Shown in pieces: positions 53,248-63,752 of a stretch of 64,000 bases of DNA. Location: assembly GCA_965243615.1 (NCBI GenBank), contig CBDEVO010000003.1:62001-126000 (forward strand). The letters run 5' to 3'. The DNA comes from JAJEEA01 sp965243615. GTDB lineage: Bacteria; Acidobacteriota; Vicinamibacteria; Vicinamibacterales; UBA8438. How positions within the stretch are numbered: the stretch's first letter is position 1; each line of letters opens with the position of its first letter. The notes beneath the pieces were generated by a model, which made no database searches, was not told the origin of the DNA, and worked only from the letters and a program-made list of their open reading frames with translations. Position numbers and translations under genes: made by a program.

Positions 53248-54243
53248 GTGACGGACACGATCCTCGTCACCGGCGCGGCCGGCTTCGTCGGCAGCCACCT
53301 GCTCGCCCTGCTGCACCGCGCGGCGCCCGACGCCGCGCTGCTGGCGTGGCGCCGGCCCCCGGGAGGCGGCGCGCGGGCCGGGGCGGCGCCGCCCCGGCCG
53401 GTCCCCGCGCAGGCGGCGTGGCGCGACGTGGACCTGCTCGACGGCCCCGCGGTGCGGCGGGCGGTGGCGGAGCGGCCGCCGACCCAGGTGTATCACTGCG
53501 CGGGGATCGCGAGCGTGAGCGGGTCGTGGGCCGAGCGGCAGGCGACCCTGCGGGGCAACGTGACGGGCACCGAGCACCTGCTGGCCGCGCTGAGCGACCT
53601 GCCCGCCCGCCCCCGGGTCCTGATTCCCGGCTCGGCCCTCGTGTACCGGCCCTCGACCGCCGCCCTCGACGAGACCGCGCCCCTCGGCCCGGTCAGCCCC
53701 TACGGCGAGAGCAAGCTCGAGCAGGAACGGGTGGGGCTCGAGGCGGCCCGGGAGCAGGGCCTCGCCGTCGTCGTCACGCGGTCGTTCACCCACATCGGCC
53801 CCGGGCAGGCCCCCGGCTACGCCGCCTCGAGCTTCGCGGAGCAGATTGCCCGCATCGAGGCGGGGCGCGCCGAGCCGGCGCTGTCGGTCGGCAACCTGGA
53901 GGCGCGCCGCGACCTGACGGACGTCCGCGACACGGTACGGGCCTACCGGGCGTTGATGGCCCGCGGGACGCCGGGCCGGCCCTACAACGTGTGCTCGGGC
54001 GCCGCCCATCGCATCGGCGACGTGCTCGACGCCCTGCTCGCCCTCGCCAGGGTCCCCATCGCGATCCAGCAGGACCCCGATCGCCTCCGCCCCAGCGACA
54101 ACCCGGTGCTGCTCGGCGACCGGTCGCGAATCACCGCCGAGCTGGGGTGGGAGCCCCGGCGCCCGCTGCGGGAAACGCTGTCCGATCTGCTCGGCTACTG
54201 GCGCGGGGCGCTCGCGGGCGAGACCCCTCCGTACGCCCCTTGA
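53248..54243 (+). CDS. NAD(P)-dependent sugar epimerase/reductase (GDP-4-keto-6-deoxymannose reductase type)
   Basis: A 331-residue extended SDR enzyme. VTGAAGFVGSHLLALL is the nucleotide-binding loop and YGESKLEQE the catalytic Tyr-x3-Lys; the partner Ser is in GSALVYR. The C-terminal part (YNVCSGAAHRIGDVLDALL, PSDNPVLLGDRSRI) resembles Rmd enzymes making GDP-D-rhamnose for O-antigen. Starts at GTG 53248, 13 bases after lptD, which fits an envelope-polysaccharide role. The precise sugar is inference. Confidence 0.82.
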   Translation: MTDTILVTGAAGFVGSHLLALLHRAAPDAALLAWRRPPGGGARAGAAPPRPVPAQAAWRDVDLLDGPAVRRAVAERPPTQVYHCAGIASVSGSWAERQATLRGNVTGTEHLLAALSDLPARPRVLIPGSALVYRPSTAALDETAPLGPVSPYGESKLEQERVGLEAAREQGLAVVVTRSFTHIGPGQAPGYAASSFAEQIARIEAGRAEPALSVGNLEARRDLTDVRDTVRAYRALMARGTPGRPYNVCSGAAHRIGDVLDALLALARVPIAIQQDPDRLRPSDNPVLLGDRSRITAELGWEPRRPLRETLSDLLGYWRGALAGETPPYAP

Positions 54244-54275
54244 CGCGCGGGGCGCGCCCGGTGCAACATGCGCCG

Positions 54276-55343
54276 ATGGGCGAACAAAAGACGAATACCA
54301 TTCGCGGCCCCTCCGGGTCCACGCTGTTCGACCTGTCGCCTCCCCGGCCGACGACGCGCGAGGTCGCGGACCGGGTCCGCGAGGGCCGCGCGGGCGACGA
54401 CGCCCGCCCCGCCGACCTGCCCGGCGCCGTCCGGCGGGCGGACGACGCGCGCTACCAGGAGGTGACCTGCCGCTCGGCCCTGAACCGGGTGCGGGGCATG
54501 CCTTTCGGCTGGACGCTGAACCCGTACCGCGGCTGCACCCACGGCTGTCACTACTGTTTCGCGCGCCGGTACCAGTCGCACCTGGAGCTGAACGCGGGCG
54601 ACGAGTTCGCGTCGGTGATTCTCGTCAAGGTGAACTTCGTGGACGTGCTGCGGCGCGAGCTCGCGAGGCCGCGGCGGCGGCCCGGGCTGATCGGATTCGG
54701 CACCGCCACCGACCCGTATCAGCCGATAGAGGGACGCTACCGGCTCAGCCGGGGGGTGCTCGAGGCCCTGGTCGAGCGGCCGTCGCCGGTCGGCGTGATC
54801 ACCAAGGGGCCGATGGTCGTGCGCGACGCCGACCTCCTGCGGGACCTCTCGGAACGGACCGAGTGCACCGTGCACGTGAGCGTGCCGACCGTCGACGAGG
54901 ACGCGTGGGCGGCCCTCGAGCCGGGCACCGCCCATCCCCTGCAGCGGCTGCGGGCGGTACGGGCGCTGGCCGACCGGGGCATCCGGGCGGGGGTGCTGGT
55001 GGCCCCGATCGTGCCGGGGCTGACCTCCCACCCCGCGAAGCTCGAGCGGACCGTCAAGGCCATCGCGGATCACGGGGCCCGGTTCTGCGGCGCCGTCGTC
55101 CTCCATCTCGAAGGGGGGACCCGCGAACACTTCCTGCGCTTTCTCGAGCACGAGTTCCCCGACCTCGCACCCCGCGTCGACCGGCTCTACGCCGGCAAGT
55201 ACGCCCCCCGGCGCTACCGTGAGCAGGTGCACCGGGTCCTGGAGCTGACGCGGCACCGGCACCGCCTCCCGCCCCGGGCCGCCCCCCCGAAGCGGGCGGA
55301 CGCCCCGCCCGAGCCGGCGCCCCGCCTGCCCGGGTTGCTCTGA
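54276..55343 (+). CDS. SPL-family radical SAM protein
   Basis: A 355-residue radical SAM enzyme. TLNPYRGCTHGCHYCFARRY contains the C-x3-C-x2-C cluster motif; GFGTATDPYQPIEGRYRLSRG and GVITKGPMVVRDADLL follow as in the spore-photoproduct-lyase-like family widespread in non-sporulating bacteria, where the function is unknown. The N-terminal ~60 residues and the Pro-rich C-terminus are not conserved. ATG 54276 was chosen 32 bases after the previous stop. Confidence 0.88.
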   Translation: MGEQKTNTIRGPSGSTLFDLSPPRPTTREVADRVREGRAGDDARPADLPGAVRRADDARYQEVTCRSALNRVRGMPFGWTLNPYRGCTHGCHYCFARRYQSHLELNAGDEFASVILVKVNFVDVLRRELARPRRRPGLIGFGTATDPYQPIEGRYRLSRGVLEALVERPSPVGVITKGPMVVRDADLLRDLSERTECTVHVSVPTVDEDAWAALEPGTAHPLQRLRAVRALADRGIRAGVLVAPIVPGLTSHPAKLERTVKAIADHGARFCGAVVLHLEGGTREHFLRFLEHEFPDLAPRVDRLYAGKYAPRRYREQVHRVLELTRHRHRLPPRAAPPKRADAPPEPAPRLPGLL

Positions 55344-55480
55344 TCGGGCGGGAGCCGTGCGGCCTTCGGTCGCGGGGGGAGCTCCGCCGGCGCGAACCGG
55401 TGCGGGGCGGCTCGGTCCGGCCGGGAGCCCTCGGCAGGTTCGCGGCGCGAGCGGCGGTCGGGTCCGGGGTCCGCCGGCGT

Positions 55481-56320
55481 CTACCGCATCTGGAGCAGCC
55501 GCTCCACCCGCTGCTCGGTCGGGGGATGGGTGCTGAACAGGGACATCACCCCGGCGCGGGAGAACGGCTTGACGATGAACATGTGGGCGGTCGCGGGGCT
55601 GGCGTCGATGGGCACCCGCCGCGAGCCCGCGTCGATCTTGCGCAGGGCCCGGACGAGCCCGTGCGGGCTGCCCACGATGCCGGCGGCGCCGCGATCGGCC
55701 GCGAACTCCCGCGAGCGGGAGATCGCCGACTGGATGAGGACAGCGGCGATGGGCGCGAGGATGATGGTGGCGATGAGGGCGAGGGGGTTGCTGCCCTCGC
55801 CGTCGTCGCGGTGGCCGAAGCCGCCGAAGATGGCCGCGAACTGCGCCATGCGGGCGACCATCATGACGGTGGCGGCGATGGTCGCGGCGACCGAGCCGAT
55901 GAGGATGTCGCGGTGCTTCACGTGGGCCAGCTCGTGGGCGATCACCCCTTCGAGCTCTTCCCGGTCAAGCATGCGAAGGATGCCGCGAGTCGCCGCCACC
56001 GCCGCGTGCCGCGGGTTCCGCCCCGTCGCGAAGGCGTTCGGCGAATCGTCGGGAATGACGTAGACCTTCGGGGTCGGCAGGCCCGCCCGGCTCGCGAGAT
56101 GCGCGGTCATCTCGTGGAGGGGATGCTCGGGCCCCACCTGCTCGGCCCGGTACATGCGCAGCACGATGCGGTCGGAGAACCAGTACGAGCCGAAGTTCAT
56201 GGCGACGGCGATGACGAACGCGAACATCAGGCCGGCCTGCCCCCCCAGGAGCTCGCCGATCACGAGCAGGAGCCCGCTGAGAAGACCGAGCAGAACGACC
56301 GTCTTGACCGAGTTGCCCAT
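55481..56320 (-). CDS. htpX: Membrane zinc metallopeptidase HtpX
   Basis: A 279-residue M48 peptidase of the inner membrane, quality control of membrane proteins. Two N-terminal helices (TVVLLGLLSGLLLVIGELLG, LMFAFVIAVAMNFGSYWFSD), then the zinc site in GVIAHELAHVKHRD and the third ligand Glu in SREFAADRGAA. Two more hydrophobic segments flank the catalytic part. ATG 56320 is standard. FSTHPPTEQRVERL is the typical C-terminal box. Confidence 0.94.
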   Translation of the reverse strand: MGNSVKTVVLLGLLSGLLLVIGELLGGQAGLMFAFVIAVAMNFGSYWFSDRIVLRMYRAEQVGPEHPLHEMTAHLASRAGLPTPKVYVIPDDSPNAFATGRNPRHAAVAATRGILRMLDREELEGVIAHELAHVKHRDILIGSVAATIAATVMMVARMAQFAAIFGGFGHRDDGEGSNPLALIATIILAPIAAVLIQSAISRSREFAADRGAAGIVGSPHGLVRALRKIDAGSRRVPIDASPATAHMFIVKPFSRAGVMSLFSTHPPTEQRVERLLQMR

Positions 56321-56348
56321 GGGTTGCAGCTCTCCCTTTCCGCTTCCG

Positions 56349-57551
56349 TCAATCCGGCGCGCCGCCGGAGCCCGGGACCGCGCCGCCGCCGAGGACGTCG
56401 ACGGCCAGCCCAGCCACCAGCGCCGCCCGCCACGGCAGCGAGTCGACCTCGATGTGCTCGTGAAGGGCGTGCGGCCCCGCGCCGACCGCCCCCAGGCCGT
56501 CGAGGGTGGGGGTGCCGACGCCGGCCGTGAAGTTGCCGTCCGAGCCGCCGCCGGTGGCGCCCTCCGACAGGTCGTGGCCCAGCCGGCCGGCGATGCCTCG
56601 CGCCCTCTCGTAGAGACGGGCCACCGCCGCGGTCCGTTCCAGGGGCGGGCGGTCGAACCCGCCCGTCACCTCGATGCGGGTGCCGGGCACGGTGGGGGTC
56701 CGGTTCCGGACGAAGTCGAGAACCCGGTCCATGTCCGCTGCCGCCGTGACCCGCGCATCGACGATCGCGTGGGCCTCCTCGGCCACGACGTTGGGGAGGG
56801 TGCCGCCGGTCATCGTCCCCACGTTGAGCGACACGTCGGGGGCGAGGGCGCGAACCCGCTGCAGATCGACGACCTGGGCAGCGAGCTCGTGCACCGCGCT
56901 CGCCCCCTTGTGAGGCTCGACGCCGGCGTGGGCCGCAACGCCGTGGACCGCGACGTGGAACTCGGCGCATCCCTTGCGGGCGGTCTTGACGCCGCCGCCG
57001 GCCAGCCCCGGCTCGAGCACGAGGGCGGCCAGGCTCCGCCGCGCCTCCTCCTCGATCAGCGCGCGCGACGTGCGGCTGCGGCGCTCCTCGTCCGAGGTCC
57101 ACAGCATGACGATGCGCCCGGACACGGGCGACGCATCGAGCACCGCGGCGGCGGCGAGCAGGCCCAGCGCGACGCCCGCCTTCATGTCGAAGACCCCCGG
57201 TCCGAAGAGGCGCCCGTCCCGGAACTCGAGGGGCATGCGCGCGAGCTGCCCGACCGGCCACACGGTGTCGAAGTGGCCGAGCAGGAGCACCTGACCCTCC
57301 CCGCTCCCGAACTCGGCCCTCAGGTGGTCGCCCGCCACCGCCTGGGAGAACCGGGTGACGGTCCCGCCGATCGCCTCCATGCGCTGCTGCAGCTCGCGCC
57401 CGCAAGTGTCGACGGCCTCCTTGTCACTCGTGGGCGACTCCAGGCGCGCGAGGGCGAGAGTGGTCTCGACGACCCATTCGCGCCGGGACTCGCAGTAGGC
57501 GAGCAGCGCCTGCTCGACCGCGGCGCTCGACGTGTCCGGTCCGGTGCCCAT
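56349..57551 (-). CDS. M20-family metallopeptidase (carboxypeptidase G2-like)
   Basis: A 400-residue zinc peptidase. LLLGHFDTVWPVGQLARMP gives the first His/Asp, GPGVFDMKAGVALGLLAAAA the bridging Asp, TSDEERRSRTSRALIEEEAR the catalytic and metal Glu, and the last His is in LHEHIEVDSL. A dimerisation domain (FHVAVHGVAAHAGVEPHKGA) lies between. Relatives cleave C-terminal Glu from folates or act on small peptides. ATG 57551 is supported by the family N-terminus. No signal peptide is evident. Repeat copy D lies 22 bases upstream. Confidence 0.87.
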   Translation of the reverse strand: MGTGPDTSSAAVEQALLAYCESRREWVVETTLALARLESPTSDKEAVDTCGRELQQRMEAIGGTVTRFSQAVAGDHLRAEFGSGEGQVLLLGHFDTVWPVGQLARMPLEFRDGRLFGPGVFDMKAGVALGLLAAAAVLDASPVSGRIVMLWTSDEERRSRTSRALIEEEARRSLAALVLEPGLAGGGVKTARKGCAEFHVAVHGVAAHAGVEPHKGASAVHELAAQVVDLQRVRALAPDVSLNVGTMTGGTLPNVVAEEAHAIVDARVTAAADMDRVLDFVRNRTPTVPGTRIEVTGGFDRPPLERTAAVARLYERARGIAGRLGHDLSEGATGGGSDGNFTAGVGTPTLDGLGAVGAGPHALHEHIEVDSLPWRAALVAGLAVDVLGGGAVPGSGGAPD

Positions 57552-57572
57552 CGTGTTTCCAGCGTACTCGAT

Positions 57573-57630
57573 CCCGGCCCGCCAATCGTCGCCTTCGGCT
57601 CCGCGCCGTTCCGCCGGCGCAGACTCCCGG
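57573..57630 (-). repeat. Dispersed intergenic repeat, copy D (short)
   Basis: Minus-strand reading starts GGGAGTCTGCGCCGGCGGAA, similar to the IS1182 end, and continues into GCGGAGCCGAAGGCGACGAT as in copies A and C, but lacks the central GGTTGGGCGCC block. It is in the leader of the M20 gene, same orientation. Confidence 0.65.
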
Positions 57631-57761
57631 TCCGGCGCGGCGACGAGCCGCGGGTGCCGGCCGGCGGCGGGTGGCGCGGTCAGGCGGGGCGCCGCAAGGC
57701 CCGACCGCGGCCGGGCCGCCGGCGGGTTGCGTGGCCGCCGTCCCGGCCGCATAATGTCGGC

Positions 57762-58346
57762 ATGCGCTTCCGCCCCTTCGTCGGAGGCTGTCTCGTGTCC
57801 CTGCTGGCGGCCTCGGCGCCGCTCGACGCGGCACCCGCCGGCGAGCCGCAGCGCCGCCCCGTACCCCGGCCGTTCCCGAGGCCGGGCCAGTCCGAGCCGG
57901 CCCGCGACGAGGCCCGGCCGGGCGTCGAGAACCCGCGCCCCGCTCCGGCGCCGGTCGCGCCCGCGGCCGGCCCCGCGGAAGCGGCGCCCACCGAGGCGAC
58001 GCTGGGGCTTCCCGTCTATCCCGCCGCGCAGTTCATCACGTCGTACGACGCGGGCCGCCAGCAACGATACTACCTCTACGGCACCAACTCCGAGTTCGAA
58101 GCGATGGTGCGCTACTACCGCAACGTCCTCCGCGAGCGCGGAAACCGGGTGTTCGACGAGCCGCCGACCCACATCTTCGAGGTCGGGCGGTTTCGCGAGC
58201 GGGAGATGGCGTTCCCCCCCAGCGTGACCATCAAGGACTATGTGTGGAACGGTTCGGCGGGATACCTGAATCCCGCCGGCGGAGAGCCCGCCCGCTTCCG
58301 GACCATCATACAGATCGTGCCGTCTCCCCCGCCATCGCGGCGGTAG
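57762..58346 (+). CDS. Secreted protein of unknown function
   Basis: A 194-residue protein with signal peptide (FVGGCLVSLLAASAPLDAAP), a Pro/Ala/Arg-rich linker (about residues 25-75) and a compact C-terminal domain: LPVYPAAQFITSYDAGRQQR, YGTNSEFEAMVRYYRNVL, FEVGRFREREMAFPPSVTIK. The domain looks conserved in acidobacteria but I cannot assign a function. The Cys in GGCL might be a lipobox but is too close to the N-terminus to be sure. The TAG stop leads directly into an IS-end-like palindrome. Confidence 0.65.
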   Translation: MRFRPFVGGCLVSLLAASAPLDAAPAGEPQRRPVPRPFPRPGQSEPARDEARPGVENPRPAPAPVAPAAGPAEAAPTEATLGLPVYPAAQFITSYDAGRQQRYYLYGTNSEFEAMVRYYRNVLRERGNRVFDEPPTHIFEVGRFREREMAFPPSVTIKDYVWNGSAGYLNPAGGEPARFRTIIQIVPSPPPSRR

Positions 58347-58374
58347 GGGCCTGCGCCGCGGAGCGGCGCGGACC
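58344..58374 (+). repeat. IS1182-end-like palindrome at a stop codon
   Basis: From the TAG stop (58344-58346) the sequence continues GGGGCCTGCGCCGCGGAG, close to the IS1182 end next to hinT and hppA (TAGGAGCCTGCGCCGCAGGAG). GCGCCGC and GCGGCGC make a 7-bp hairpin. No transposase is present. It lies in the 31-base gap between this gene and the convergent thiC. Confidence 0.5.
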
Positions 58375-58377
58375 GCG

Positions 58378-60093
<1,716 letters not shown>

Positions 60094-60099
60094 GCGCCG

Positions 60100-60105
60100 A
60101 CTATA
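60100..60105 (-). promoter_or_regulatory. -10 box of thiC, leaderless arrangement
   Basis: On the minus strand TATAGT (60100-60105) ends 6 bases before the ATG at 60093, leaving no room for a leader, ribosome site or riboswitch. The 314-base gap 60094-60407 otherwise contains a TACAAT box (60166-60171, plus strand) that could serve glyA, and repeat copy C. Confidence 0.5.
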
Positions 60106-60294
60106 GCACGCGAAACCACTCGCCGCCGCGCCGCTCGGGGACCGGAAACCGCCGGACCGCCGTAGTACAATTCAGAGCCGCCGCGCCGCCCGATTCGCGA
60201 GCCCGCGCCGGGCGTCCGCGCCACGGGCGCCGCCTTCCGCGCGAGGTCCGGACCCCCGCCGAGGTCGGCCGGGGCGGCAGCGGAGCCCCGCGAG

Positions 60295-60376
60295 CCCGCG
60301 CCGTGGACCGCGCGGACTCCAGCAGGACTGGTTGGGCGCCGAGCGGAGCCGAAGGGACGATTGGCGGGCCGGGCGC
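60295..60376 (+). repeat. Dispersed intergenic repeat, copy C
   Basis: Contains GCGCCGTGGACCGCGCGGAC, GGTTGGGCGCC and GCGGAGCCGAAGGGACGATT in the same order as copies A, B and E. It lies in the predicted glyA leader, ending about 30 bases before ATG 60408. Confidence 0.7.
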
Positions 60377-60407
60377 CACCGGCCGGGGCTCCGGACCGAA
60401 GGACCGC

Positions 60408-61682
60408 ATGAACCCACTCACCGAACCGACCCTGAGCGCCCGCGAGCGCCCCCTGAGCGAGATCGACCCCGCCATCGCCGCCGTCCTCGCCGACGAGACG
60501 ACGCGACAGAACAGCGGCCTCGAGCTGATCGCCTCGGAGAACTTCGTCAGCCGGGCCGTGCTCGAGGCGGCGGGCTCGGTGCTGACCAACAAGTACGCCG
60601 AGGGGTACCCGGGACGCCGCTACTACGGCGGCTGCGAGCACGTGGACGTCGCCGAGTCGCTGGCCATCGAGCGGGCCCTGGCCCTGTTCGGGGCCGAGCG
60701 CGCCAACGTGCAGCCGCACTCGGGGGCCCAGGCCAACATGGCCGCGTACTTCGCGCTGATCGACCCCGGAGACACCGTGCTGGGGATGAACCTCGCGCAC
60801 GGCGGGCACCTGACGCACGGCCATCCCCTGAACTTCTCGGGCCAGCTCTACGACATCGTGCCCTACGGGGTGCGGCGCGACGACGAGCGCATCGACCACG
60901 ACGAGCTGGACCGGCTGGCGCGCGAGCGCCGCCCGAAGCTGATCATGGTGGGGGCGAGCGCCTACCCCCGGATCATCGACTTCGCCCGCATCCGGGCCGT
61001 CGCCGACGAGGTGGGGGCCTACGTGGTCACCGACATGGCCCACATCGCGGGCCTCGTGGCGGCGGGGCTGCATCCGAGCCCCGTCCCCCACTCGGACATC
61101 GTCACCACGACCACCCACAAGACGCTGCGCGGCCCCCGCGGGGGCCTCGTGCTGTGCCGCGAGGAGCACGCGAAGGCGGTGAACCGGGCCCTCTTCCCCG
61201 GGGTGCAGGGGGGCCCCCTCATGCACGTCGTCGCGGCCAAGGCGGTGTGCTTCCGGGAGGCGGCGGAGCCCGCGTTCCGCGAGTACCAGCAGCAGATCGT
61301 GCGGAACGCCGCCCGCCTCGGCACCGGCCTGCGGGAGGCCGGCTTCCGGCTCGTGAGCGGCGGCACCGACAACCACCTCGTGCTCGTCGACGTGTTCTCG
61401 CGCGGCATCACCGGCAAGGTCGCCGAGGCGGCGCTGGAGCGGGCCGGCATCACCGTCAACAAGAACGCGATCCCGTTCGACGAGAACCCGCCGATGGTGG
61501 CCAGCGGCATCCGCATCGGGACCCCCGCGGTGACCACGCGGGGCATGGCGGAGCCCGAGATGGACGAGATCGCCGGCTGGATCAGCCGCGTGCTCGCGGC
61601 GCCCGAGTCGGACGCGGTGGCGGCCGAGGTGCGGTCGCGGGTCGAAGCCCTGTGCCGGAAGTTCCCCCTGTACCCGGACTAG
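60408..61682 (+). CDS. glyA: Serine hydroxymethyltransferase
   Basis: PLP enzyme interconverting serine and glycine with tetrahydrofolate. The 424-residue product shows NSGLELIASENFVSRAVLEA, TNKYAEGYPGRRYYGGCEHV, GHLTHGHPLNFSG and the PLP lysine in TTTTHKTLRGPRGGL. ATG 60408 is the normal start; the frame extends upstream only through the repeat. The helicase gene follows with an overlapping start. Confidence 0.96.
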   Translation: MNPLTEPTLSARERPLSEIDPAIAAVLADETTRQNSGLELIASENFVSRAVLEAAGSVLTNKYAEGYPGRRYYGGCEHVDVAESLAIERALALFGAERANVQPHSGAQANMAAYFALIDPGDTVLGMNLAHGGHLTHGHPLNFSGQLYDIVPYGVRRDDERIDHDELDRLARERRPKLIMVGASAYPRIIDFARIRAVADEVGAYVVTDMAHIAGLVAAGLHPSPVPHSDIVTTTTHKTLRGPRGGLVLCREEHAKAVNRALFPGVQGGPLMHVVAAKAVCFREAAEPAFREYQQQIVRNAARLGTGLREAGFRLVSGGTDNHLVLVDVFSRGITGKVAEAALERAGITVNKNAIPFDENPPMVASGIRIGTPAVTTRGMAEPEMDEIAGWISRVLAAPESDAVAAEVRSRVEALCRKFPLYPD

Positions 61683-63709
61683 ACGACGAGACGGCGCGGC
61701 GGGGCGACGATCCCGGCCCGACCGGCCCGGGGCCCGGCCCCGCCCCCGCGCGGAGCTCCCTGGTCGACGACGTCGAGGCGGCGTTCACCGGCGACGGCGC
61801 CCTCGCGGCGGCCCTGCCGTCGTTCGAGCCCCGCGCCGGCCAGCGGGAGATGGCGGCGGCGGCGGCCGGGATCTTCGAGGACGGCGGGACCCTGCTGGCG
61901 GAAGCCGGCACCGGCACCGGAAAGACCCTCGCCTACCTGGTGCCGGCGATCCTGAGCGGCCAGCGGGTGCTCGTCTCCACCGGCACGAAGCAGCTCCAGG
62001 ACCAGATATTCGACAAGGACCTCCCCGCGCTGCGGGAGGCCCTGGGCGTCGAGTTCACCGCCACCTACATGAAGGGCCGGGGGAACTACCTCTGCCTGCA
62101 CCGCTTCGAGGCGCTGCGGGACGGCGACCCCCTCGGCCTCGCCCCGGACCGCGGCCACGTGGACGCCATCGCGGCGTGGGCCGCGCGCACCCCGACCGGC
62201 GACCGCGCGGAGATCGAGGACCTGCCGGAGGACCTGCCGTTCTGGAGCGAGATCTCGGCCGCCTCGGAGACCTGCATCGGCGCCGAGTGCCCGCAGCACG
62301 CGGACTGCTTCATCACCCGGATGCGGCAGCGGGCGGCCGAGTCGGACCTCGTCATCGTGAACCACCACTTGCTGTGCGCCGACGCGGCGGTGCGCCAGTC
62401 GGCCTACGGCGAGGTCATCCCGTCGTACGCCTACGCGGTGATCGACGAGGCCCACCAGCTCGAGGACGTGGCCACGCAGTACTTCGGCGTCTCCGTGAGC
62501 AACTACCGGCTGGAGCGGCTGGTCGGCGACGGCCGGCGCTGGACGGACCGCGACCTGGAGGAGGACGCGGAGACTGCCCAGACCCTGTACCGGGCGCTGA
62601 ACGAGATCGACCAGCGGGCGGCGCTGTTCTTCGCGGCGGTCCGGCTGCATCGCGCGCGGGCCGACCGCACCCGCCTGGACGCCGACGTGCTCGAGCCGGC
62701 GGCCGAGCCGGGGCGGCAGCTCGCGAGCGCGGCGCGGGCGCTGGAGGCGGCGGTGGCGTCGTTCGCCAACGCCACCGAGGACCTGCGCGCCCTGGGGCGC
62801 CGCGCCCGCGAGCTCGCCGACGACGTCGACCTGCTGCTCGACGCCGACGACGACCGCCTGGTGTACTTCCTAGAGCGTCGGGGCCGCGGCACGTTCCTGC
62901 GGGCGGCCCCCATCGACGTGTCGTCGATCGTCCGCGAGCTGCTCCTCGAACGCCTGCAGGGCACCATCCTGACGTCGGCGACCCTCGCCGTGGACGGCTC
63001 CTTCGACTACCAGCGGTCGCGCCTCGGGATCCGCGAGGCGGTCGAGCTGCGCCTCCCGTCGGAGTTCGACTACGCGGCCCAGACCGTGCTGTACCTGCCC
63101 CGGGAGATGCCCGAGCCCCGGTCGCCGGCGTTCGCCCGCGACGCCGCCCTGCAGGTCCGGGCCCTCCTCGACGCCACCGAGGGACGCGCCTTCGTGCTCT
63201 TCACCAGCTTCGCCATGATGCGGGAGGTGCACCGGCTCATCGCGCCGGCCAGCCCCTGGCCCCTGCTCGTCCAGGGGGACGCCCCCCGCCCGGTGCTGCT
63301 GCGCAGCTTCCGCACCACCCCGAACGCGGTGCTCCTGGCCACGTCGAGCTTCTGGCAGGGGGTCGACGTGGCCGGCGACGCGCTGAGCTGCGTCATCATC
63401 GACAAGCTGCCGTTCGCGCCGCCCGGAGACCCCGTCACGGCGGCGCGGATGGAGTCGATCGCCCGGAGCGGCGGCAGCCCGTTCGACGAGTACCAGGTGC
63501 CGTTGGCCGTCCTCAGCCTCCTGCAGGGGCTCGGCCGGCTGATACGGCACCGCCGGGACCGCGGGGTGCTGTCGGTGCTCGACCCCCGGCTGCTGAGCAA
63601 GGGGTACGGGCGCCGCTTTCTCGCCTCGCTGCCCCCCACGCCGATCGTGCGCGGCCTGGATCGCGTGAGGGCGTTCATGGCCCGGCCGGAGGGTGTAAAC
63701 TCGGGGTAG
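61652..63709 (+). CDS. DinG/XPD-like ATP-dependent DNA helicase
   Basis: About 685 residues of an SF2 helicase. The Q-like segment FEPRAGQREMA precedes Walker A LLAEAGTGTGKTLAYL; TGTKQLQDQIFDKDLP is motif Ia; AVIDEAHQLEDVA is the DEAH box. Four Cys between motifs (YLCLHRF and CIGAECPQHADC) mark the iron-sulfur cluster of the XPD/DinG group. C-terminal motifs are VLFTSFAMMREVHRLI and LLQGLGRLIRHRRDRG. No ATG is available before the Q motif; GTG 61652, which overlaps the glyA end by 31 bases, is the nearest start, but this is uncertain. Role by family: unwinding damaged or R-loop DNA. Confidence 0.88.
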   Translation: MPEVPPVPGLDDETARRGDDPGPTGPGPGPAPARSSLVDDVEAAFTGDGALAAALPSFEPRAGQREMAAAAAGIFEDGGTLLAEAGTGTGKTLAYLVPAILSGQRVLVSTGTKQLQDQIFDKDLPALREALGVEFTATYMKGRGNYLCLHRFEALRDGDPLGLAPDRGHVDAIAAWAARTPTGDRAEIEDLPEDLPFWSEISAASETCIGAECPQHADCFITRMRQRAAESDLVIVNHHLLCADAAVRQSAYGEVIPSYAYAVIDEAHQLEDVATQYFGVSVSNYRLERLVGDGRRWTDRDLEEDAETAQTLYRALNEIDQRAALFFAAVRLHRARADRTRLDADVLEPAAEPGRQLASAARALEAAVASFANATEDLRALGRRARELADDVDLLLDADDDRLVYFLERRGRGTFLRAAPIDVSSIVRELLLERLQGTILTSATLAVDGSFDYQRSRLGIREAVELRLPSEFDYAAQTVLYLPREMPEPRSPAFARDAALQVRALLDATEGRAFVLFTSFAMMREVHRLIAPASPWPLLVQGDAPRPVLLRSFRTTPNAVLLATSSFWQGVDVAGDALSCVIIDKLPFAPPGDPVTAARMESIARSGGSPFDEYQVPLAVLSLLQGLGRLIRHRRDRGVLSVLDPRLLSKGYGRRFLASLPPTPIVRGLDRVRAFMARPEGVNSG

Positions 63710-63752
63710 GGTGCCAGCTCGCAGAGAAGCGCGGCCGGAGGGAGGCGCCGTC

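Noticed and set aside
60094..60407. A TPP riboswitch for thiC or a glycine riboswitch for glyA
   Set aside because: No conserved aptamer boxes of either class were found by eye on either strand; the structure seen belongs to the dispersed repeat.
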